The translations under genes were made by a program, and so were the position numbers. A stretch of DNA of 64,000 nt from positions 6,386,001-6,450,000 of the forward strand of contig NC_056049.1 in NCBI RefSeq assembly GCF_004379255.2, written 5' to 3'. Source of the stretch: Salvia splendens. Lineage: Eukaryota; Streptophyta; Magnoliopsida; Lamiales; Lamiaceae. The stretch's first letter is position 1; every line of letters begins with the position of its first letter. Below the pieces are notes generated by a model. It searched no databases and was not told the DNA's origin. It saw only the letters and a list, made by a program, of their open reading frames with translations. Positions 57,343 to 64,000 of the stretch are shown piece after piece.

Positions 57343-60300
57343 CAATCACAGCAACCGGAGTCAGAGGCAAGCGAGATGACCGAAGTCACTTCAGAGCCGA
57401 ACTCAATGACCGTTCAGTTATACGAAGATGATCCATCCAGAACGGTCAAGATCGGCTTCACAGGAACGCCTCTACTCCGGGAAAAGACCATTCAGCTCCT
57501 CAAGGAGTACAAAGATGTCTTTGCATGGTCTTCGTTGGACATGACCGGAGTGCCCCCCGAGGTAATCACTCATCGGTTAAATATTGATCCTTCAATCCGG
57601 CCAGTAAAACAGAAGCAAAGACTCTTTGCGGCAGAAAGAAGCCAAGTCATCCATGACGAAGTCCGCCAATTACTAAAAGCGGATGTACTATTCGAGGTGA
57701 AATATCCTTCTTGGGTGGCCAATCCTGTGATGATCAAGAAAAAAGGAGGAGGATGGCGGATGTGCATAGATTTTACCGATCTAAACAAGCACTGTCCTAA
57801 AGATTGCTATCCCCTTCCGAATATAGATAAAAAAATAGAAGCTTTGATCGGCTTCGAAATTTTCTGTTTTCTTGATTTATACAAAGGATATCACCAAGTG
57901 TTGATGGATGAGAGTGACGCTCCGAAAACAGCTTTCATTACCGATTTCGGCATTTTCGCTTATAAAAAGATGCCATTCGGTTTAAAGAATGCCGGAGCCA
58001 CTTATCAAAGGATGGTAGATAAGCTTTTTCGGCACCTAATCGGAAAACAGGTTGAAGTGTATGTCGACGACATAGTTGTCAAAAGCAAAAGCACTTCGGA
58101 GTACGAAGACAACCTCAAATCCACTCTCGACGTGCTCCGAAAAGCCAACCTCAAACTCAACCCCCAAAAATGTACCTTTTTGGTAGATTCGGGAAAATTT
58201 CTGGGTTGTTGGGTTTCAAAGGACGGACTCAAGGCAAATCCCTCAAAAGTTCAGGTTATTCAGAACATGGCGATGCCGAAGTCCATACACGATGTGCAAA
58301 GACTAACTGGATGTCTAGCCGCATTGAATAGATTCCTTTCCCAAGCAGCCGAAAAGCAACTGCCGTTCTTCAAAGTGTTAAAAAAGGCACCAAAGTTTGA
58401 GTGGGGAGCCGAGCAGAAAAAGGCTTTTGACGAGCTCAAAAGTTATTTAGCCGAGCTTCCAATTCTCTCTGCTCCAACAGATGCCGAAGTGATTTTCTTA
58501 TACTTAGCGGCATCCGATCAAACCATTAGCGCGGTGCTTGTACGAGAAGAAGGCCTAAAGCAGTTTCCCATCTACTTTACAAGCCGAGCATTAAGAGGTC
58601 CAGAAACAAGGTATCAACCTCTGGAAAAAATTGCTCTGGCGTTAGTAAATGCAGCAAGGAGACTGCGGCCATACTTCTATGCTCACAAGGTATGCGTCTT
58701 AACCGATCTGCCTCTTCGGCAAGTTTTGACCAAGCCAGAAGCATCAGGCAGAATCGCCAAATGGGCCATAGAGCTGGGAGAACACTCAATCGAGTACCTA
58801 CCTCGGAAAGCCATCAAGGGACAAGCCTTGGCAGATTTTCTTGCAGAGGCCAAGTTCGATCAAGCAATTCCTGTTATTGCCGAACAGAAGAATTCTGAAA
58901 ATGCCGAACTAGCACAGCCCTTGGAATCCGAAGTAGAGCCGCCGGACTGCTGGAGCGCATTCGTAGATGGAGCTTCAAACAAGATGGGAAGTGGAGCTGG
59001 TATTTTACTTGTCGCTCCCGACGGACACGAGGTAACCTACTCACTTCGGTTCCTATTCCCCACTACTAATAATGAAGCCGAGTACGAAGCCCTCCTGGCC
59101 GGACTCCAGTTAGCGCAAAGTCTGCTCGTCAAATCTCTCAAAGTCCATTGTGATTCACAAGTCATAGTAAATCACATGTTGGGTACAAGTGAAGCTCGTG
59201 ACGAGAGAATGAAGAAGTATTTGGACAAAGCGCAAAGCATCAGCCGAAGTTTCTCCTATTTTCGGATAATCCGCATTCCCAGAGCGGAAAATAGCCGAGC
59301 AGATACCTTAAGTAAGTTGGCCTCAGATCCGAGCTCAAGGGCGGAAGAATTAATGCATTGAAGCATTGATGAAGCCGAGGTACATTCAGTATCCAGCTCG
59401 CCGAACTGGATGACGCCGGTCTTGCAGTATCTGGATCAAGGACAATTGCCCGAGGATAAGAGAGAAGCTCGGAAGATCACGTGCCGAGCACTTCGGTACG
59501 AACTTCATGAAGGAGTCCTCTTTAGAAAGTCTTACCTCCAGCCGTTATTGCGGTGCGTAGGACCAGAAGAGACGGACTACATCCTCAGAGAAGTTCATGA
59601 AGGATCGTGCGGTAGCCACATCGGAGCCAGAGCTTTAGCTAAAAAAGTTCTGAGATGGGGATATTATTGGCCAACCATGGTACAAGAGGCAGTGCAGCTC
59701 GTCAAGAAGTGTACGAAGTGCCAAATTCATGCAAATATCCCAAGGATGCCGCAGACCGATCTATACACTATGCAAAGCCCTTGGCCTTTCATGCAATGGG
59801 GCATAGACATAGTGGGACCACTACCACAAGCTCCTCGGCAAATGAAATTCCTAATCGTTGCCGTGGACTACTTTACGAAGTGGGTGGAAGCTGAACCATT
59901 AGCTACGATAACGAGCTCGAAGGCATTGGATTTCGTCTGGAAAAACATAGTGTGCCGATTTGGCATACCCCACATCCTCATCACGGATAACGGGACTCAG
60001 TTCACCGACAAGACGTTCAAAAATTGGTGCCAAGAGCTGAATATTCAACAGCGGTTCACTTCGGTCTCTCATCCACAAGCAAACGGACAAACGGAGGTAA
60101 CAAATCGTATCCTGGTGAAAGGGTTAAAAGCTCGGTTAGAACAAGCCAAAGGACAATGGGTAGAAAATCTCCCTCAAGTCCTATGGTCCTACCGAACTAC
60201 ACCCACAACCTCCAACGGTGAAACTCCGTACAGTCTTGTGTACGGCACTGAAGCCGTGATTCCGGTGGAGATCGGCATACCCAGTCCCCGAACTCTAAAT

Positions 60301-60639
60301 TTCTCAGCAGAAATGAATGACGACGGACTGAGAGCCGAGCTAGATCTTGCCGAAGAAAGAAGAGAATTGGCATGCATAAAAGCAGCCAAGTACAAGGAGC
60401 AAGTAGCCCGGTATTACAACCAAAGGGTGAAGAAGCTGCAATTTCAAGTGGGAGATCTCGTCTTGAGAAACAACGAAGTAAGCCGAGCAGAAAAGCTGGG
60501 CAAGCTCGAACCCACATGGGAAGGTCCGTATCGGGTGTCAGAAGTCCTCGGCAAAGGGTCTTACAAATTGGCTCACATGTCAGGAGAACAGGTACCCCGA
60601 ACATGGCACATTTCCAACCTCAAGAAGTTCCATTTGTAA
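57343..60639 (+). pseudogene. gypsy pol (RT, two RNase H, integrase) with in-frame TGA
   Basis: The frame continues that of gag after the TAG; the first ATG is 57376. RT has the YVDD box at 58060-58071. Ty3 RNase H is followed by the second RNase H (FVDGAS near 58960). TGA at 59359-59361 stops the frame at the codon that is CGA in copy 1, then it is open again to TAA 60637-60639. The integrase HHCC site, DDE residues and C-terminal part are all present downstream. By comparison with copy 1, a single C-to-T change at a CpG explains the stop. Confidence 0.92.
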
Positions 60640-60822
60640 GAGACAGTCCGGTCAGTCGGTCAGTCTTGAGTCCTGTTCGGTCAATGTGCTTTCTTTGGTT
60701 TGCTTGGTCTTTTTGTCTATGTGCGTTTTGTCTATGTGCGTTTTGTCTGTCTATGTGCGTGTCGTCTCTTACAAATGTTGCTGATGTATCTTGTTCTTCG
60801 AAGGCTGATCCCCTTTTTAGAA

Positions 60823-61500
60823 CATATATAAGCTAACGATTGTGAGTCAAAGCTTCTAAAGAGGATACAAGACCACAATTCAGCTTAAACAAGCAGTTCG
60901 TCTGAAACGAGCTGCAATAAGCTAACGATTGCGAGTCAAAGCTTCTAAAGAGGATACAAGACCACAATTCAGCTTAAACAAGCAGTTCGTCTGAAACGAG
61001 CTGCAATAAGCCAACGATTGTGAAGTCCAAGCTTCTAAAGAGGATACAAGACCGCAATTCGGCTTAAGAATCAAGCACTTCGTCTGAAACGAACTGCAAC
61101 GAAAGTCCGATTCTCGCGATAAAACTTGCCTGAATTAGGACAAGGGAAAGTCCGATCCACGCGATAAAACTCGCCGAATTAGGACAAGGGAAAGTCCGAT
61201 CCCCAAATTAGGACAACGGAAAGTCCGATCCGAGCGATAAAACTCGCCAAATTAGGACACAAGACGAGTCCGGTCAAAGATGTTTATTTCATCAGACCAA
61301 AGACGAGTCCGGTCAAAGATGTTTATTTCATCAGACCAAAGACGAGTCCGGTCAAAGATGTTTATTTCATCAGACCAAAGACGAGTCCGGTCAAAGATGT
61401 TTATTTCATCAGACCAAAGACGAGTCCGGTCAAAGATGTTTATTTCATCAGACCAAAGACGAGTCCGGTCAAAGAAGAGTTCACTTCATAAGACCGAGGA
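60823..61500 (+). repeat. tandem repeats in the 3' untranslated part of gypsy copy 2
   Basis: The same families as in copy 1: a unit of about 90 bases in three copies (60830-61095), a unit with 'aaagtccgat' in three to four copies (61100-61262), and the exact 39-base unit 'gtccggtcaaagatgttt' in five copies plus one divergent copy (61268-61500). Because 39 is a multiple of three, they give a false 13-residue repeat protein. Confidence 0.9.
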
Positions 61501-61570
61501 CAAACATCAACTTACCCCGTACCTTTATCCAGAATGCCGAAGTAATTCACTTCGCTTTTCGGGGGGGTAG

Positions 61571-62161
61571 TGATGGAGTATGTACTAAACATGATGGAGT
61601 ATGTACTAAACAAGCCCATCAGCCTAAAGCCCAAGAAAGAGTATCAGTTCGGCGTTACCAAAGAGTTCGGCCCCAGCCTATAGCTCGGTAAAAGCCGACC
61701 AATCAAGCTCGGCAAAAGCTGCTCGGCAATACCGAACTGGGAGCCACGACCTCCACTACACGATCTATCTAGTGGTGGACCCATGCAGGCTCTCATGACC
61801 TCCACGACATCCACGACATAATTACTGATGATGTAAGCCACTGCCTAGTCAGTGGCCATGCAGGATCTCATGACCTCCATGACCTCCACGACTTAGGGTG
61901 GTGATGCAAGCCACGATCTCAGTTCAATATATAAATAGAACTTAGATCTGATAGACCAGGATTTACTAACTCTAGAGATAAAAGATCATATAGCAAGTCT
62001 GTGTTGTAAGCTGTAATCCCAGATCAAGCAATACAATCTTGCCCTCCCTTCTTCCCGTGGACGTAGATTTACTTCAGTAAATCGAACCACGTAAATTCTT
62101 TGTGTCGTAGTCTTTATCTTCTACCAGCATTTACAAACATCAGAAATTCGCGGATTCATCA
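61571..62161 (+). repeat. 3' LTR of gypsy copy 2
   Basis: Preceded by 'cgggggggtag'. It matches the 5' LTR throughout by eye, with the same terminal 21-base duplication, and ends GGATTCATCA at 62161. Confidence 0.93.
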
Positions 62162-62431
62162 CATTATAATCTTGATGATGAAGCTCTGCCTCAAGAGGGT
62201 GAGATGGAGAGTTGAAATAGGTGTATCCATCATATAGAACTTTCATTTTTCCACTTGACAAAAGCTTGTTATTTTCAACCCCATTGATATTGGAAAAGGG
62301 GAAGTGATTACAGTTACTAGTTTTGGGGAACTTTATCAAAGGAAACTTGATATTGCTTAGCAACATTCTTACTGTGTGTGTTTGTTGTGTATTTTTGATA
62401 AGTGTGATTTTGTTAGGGAAGGGAATTGTTG

Positions 62432-62439
62432 TATTTATA
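62432..62439 (-). promoter_or_regulatory. TATA box of the FAR pseudogene
   Basis: The minus strand reads TATAAATA, about 66 bases upstream of the ATG at 62366. An upstream in-frame ATG (62444) would translate through this box, so the start at 62366 is preferred. Confidence 0.65.
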
Positions 62440-62444
62440 GACAC

Positions 62445-63150
62445 AATTGAAGAAGTGGGATATGGTGATCGAATGCATGAAAAATCTAAGCTAGGTACGT
62501 AGCTAAGGAGACAATGTGATATGATGCTAATTGATATGTATCTAGATTGTAAATGGTTTTAAGTTTTTTAATAAATAATTTATTCCTTTTATACAACATT
62601 AAGATCTATTTAATAAAATACTACTCCATATTACGAATTTTTAAAGCATTCAGAATATTATTAGTTAATTATTTGTGTTCTTTTACTAACTATTCAGATT
62701 TTAAGACTAAAACTATTTGAAAAATTATTCAATAAATTATAGAAATATATGCATGGTTAAGTGTAACATTAATATTCGTAAATTGTTTAATTCTGTAAAT
62801 TGTTTGATTTGGTGAATTTGTGAATTTTTATTATTGTGGATGTCCGCCGGAATGTCCGCCATTGTGCAGTGGGATGTCCTTATGACGTGGAAGTGTAGTG
62901 GGATGTCCTTATGTGTGGCAGAAGGTGTTTTTGGGAAGTCCGTCGGGACATCCGTCCCACTGTGGATGCTCTAAGCTAAAAGAGTGGCTAAAAGAGTGAC
63001 GATCGAACTGTGGATTCTTCTATTTATTTTTAATTTCTTATATTTTATAACACAAACAAAACTTATGTTATTTGAAAAGAACCTAGGAGTATATTTATCC
63101 TCAAATAATTTCACTTAAACTAACAATATGTATTAATATCCTCACACTAA
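62445..63150. other. upstream region of FAR and spacer with a MITE remnant
   Basis: No gene. A GC-rich block at 62835-62972 with repeated 'gtgggatgtccttatg' ends in ccactgtggatgctc, a Harbinger-type MITE end; the other end is lost. Confidence 0.5.
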
Positions 63151-63156
63151 ATATTT

Positions 63157-63434
63157 AGAAAACACAAAACACTTGTCGTCCATTGGATCTTGTGATTTAA
63201 CAGTTAGATTAATGCCACGTGTCATCTAATAATGTAGATTTTTAACCTAATAATGTAACTAGAATAATAATGTAGCATTTTTGTCTAAAAATGTAGATTT
63301 TTAGTCTAATAATGTGAATTTACAGTCTAATAATGTACATCGGTTAATAATGTAGATTTTTAGTATGATAATGTACTTTATCACAACCATCTAATCTAAG
63401 AATCCAAGGGCTGTGATTTGTGCTGTGTTTTACA
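63157..63434. mobile_element. unclassified MITE with internal TAATGTAGATTTTTAG repeats
   Basis: The left end 'aaaacacaaaacacttg' and the right end 'gtgctgtgttttac' are imperfect inverted repeats, with 'cattggat' and 'atccaagg' pairing further in. The centre has at least six repeats of 'taataatgta' with 'gatttttag'. No target duplication was resolved. Confidence 0.5.
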
Positions 63435-64000
63435 CTAAGAAGCTGTAAGGATCCTAACACACCCCTAACGTCGTATAACTAAAGTCCAATTAAAGGTGAC
63501 AATCACATGCTTATGCAAAAGTCAATTTCTTACCGTTAATGTCTTTATCCTAAATATGCAAATTGTATCCCTTACATATAGTGGATGTCCAAGCTAGAAA
63601 ATTTGACACGCCTCTCGCATTAACACAAATTCTTCAGAAAAAGTTTTCCCTAATAACAACGGCTCAATCAACTTGGCCAATGTTTGATTGCTAGGAAAGT
63701 AAAGTAGGCAAAGAAAATGATTATTAGAAATATTAATCATTCGAATATATTCTTAACAATTTTACTATCCAAACCTAAAGATTTTAAATTTCATATATAA
63801 TTTAATAATAATAATTTTAATATTATATTAAGATTCTCTTAATAAATTATTAATCAAAAAATAATTCTAATATATATTATTTTATTTATTATTATAAAGA
63901 TAATTTAAATAATTGAATTAAGATTTTCTTAATTTATTTTTTTATATTATTATAATAATAAATAAATAAAATTATGATTATAATTATAATTGATTATTAA
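63435..64000. other. AT-rich spacer to the window end
   Basis: Very AT-rich, especially after 63780. Nothing recognised. Confidence 0.5.

Larger units (their letters stand above)
54590..62161 (+). mobile_element. complete Ty3/gypsy Tat-type retrotransposon, copy 2, in FAR exon 1
   Basis: LTRs of 591 bp at each end look identical by eye. Order: 5' LTR, primer-binding site, gag with protease, one TAG, RT-RNase H-second RNase H-integrase, 3' untranslated repeats, G-rich tract, 3' LTR. Target repeats are CATTG (54585-54589) and CATTA (62162-62166), one mismatch. It inserted in the opposite orientation to the FAR gene. Identical LTRs point to a very recent insertion. A TGA in the pol frame (59359-59361) makes this copy defective for integrase. 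Confidence 0.95.
48361..62366 (-). pseudogene. fatty acyl-CoA/ACP reductase, plastid MS2/FAR2 type, multiply disrupted
   Basis: Nine minus-strand exons: exon 1 62366-62162 continuing at 54589-54501 (split by an LTR element), exon 2 54055-53158 (contains a MITE), exon 3 53074-52873, exon 4 51943-51843, exon 5 49960-49762, exon 6 49372-49211, exon 7 49137-49056, exon 8 48963-48608, exon 9 48526-48361. Family marks: NAD(P)-binding GKNILLTGATGLLGK in exon 1, DVDVIIQSAAS in exon 3, catalytic YHMTK in exon 6 followed by [21 protein letters not shown], and a sterile-type C-terminus (EWKKYFKEIHIPGLIKHK). The long N-terminus fits a plastid form; such enzymes make fatty alcohols for pollen wall or cuticle. 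Lesions: two exonic insertions, in-frame TAA (about 54576-54578) in exon 1, and an indel near 52972-52980 that shifts frame in exon 3. Exons 4-9 are intact. Confidence 0.88.

Noticed and set aside
62366..62444. FAR start at ATG 62444
   Set aside because: It would translate the TATA box (62432-62439); ATG 62366 fits the promoter spacing.

Overview
This is a 64 kb piece of a plant nuclear genome. The evidence is GT-AG introns, AT-rich spacers, plant LTR retrotransposons and MITEs, and genes for ascorbate synthesis, a plastid-type fructokinase, a pollen-type polcalcin, a PPR protein and a plastid fatty acyl-CoA reductase (FAR). A eudicot is likely. The order cannot be fixed from the sequence; Lamiales is only a guess. 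About half of the window is transposon-derived.

Layout: 1-4314 is the 3' part of a Ty3/gypsy element of Tat type (copy 1). 5013-6610 is a TRIM-like element expanded to 16 LTR starts and flanked by one 5-bp target duplication. 7313-10210 is GDP-L-galactose phosphorylase with its ACG-initiated upstream ORF. 10690-24188 is a retrotransposon cluster: a decayed plus-strand Copia element abuts a minus-strand Copia element, and a 2.6-kb solo gypsy LTR sits in the leader of the second. 24353-25029 is a small EF-hand gene (minus). 28352-30975 is fructokinase (plus), 32035-32292 polcalcin (plus) and 32738-34742 a receptor-like cytoplasmic kinase (minus). 37483-42396 holds two broken PIF/Harbinger transposase copies, the second interrupted by an apparent solo LTR. 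42605-44158 is an intronless PPR gene (plus). 45313-47235 holds a hAT-type and a Harbinger-type non-autonomous element.

48361-62366 (minus) is a nine-exon MS2/FAR2-like gene that has become a pseudogene. It carries a complete Tat element (copy 2, identical LTRs) in exon 1, an in-frame stop, a Mutator-type MITE in exon 2, a frameshift in exon 3, a Stowaway MITE in intron 3, and in intron 4 a solo Copia-like LTR that itself holds a hAT MITE. The rest, to 64000, is spacer with MITE remnants.

Points most worth a second look: the single UAG between gag-protease and RT in copy 2 has the leaky context UAG CAA UCA; two unrelated hAT-type elements each carry a tRNA-like module with the same A box; the tandem TRIM array; the non-AUG upstream ORF of the ascorbate gene; and the layered decay of the FAR locus. 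All comparisons were made by eye. Splice junctions were chosen by GT-AG, phase and family fit, and have no transcript support.
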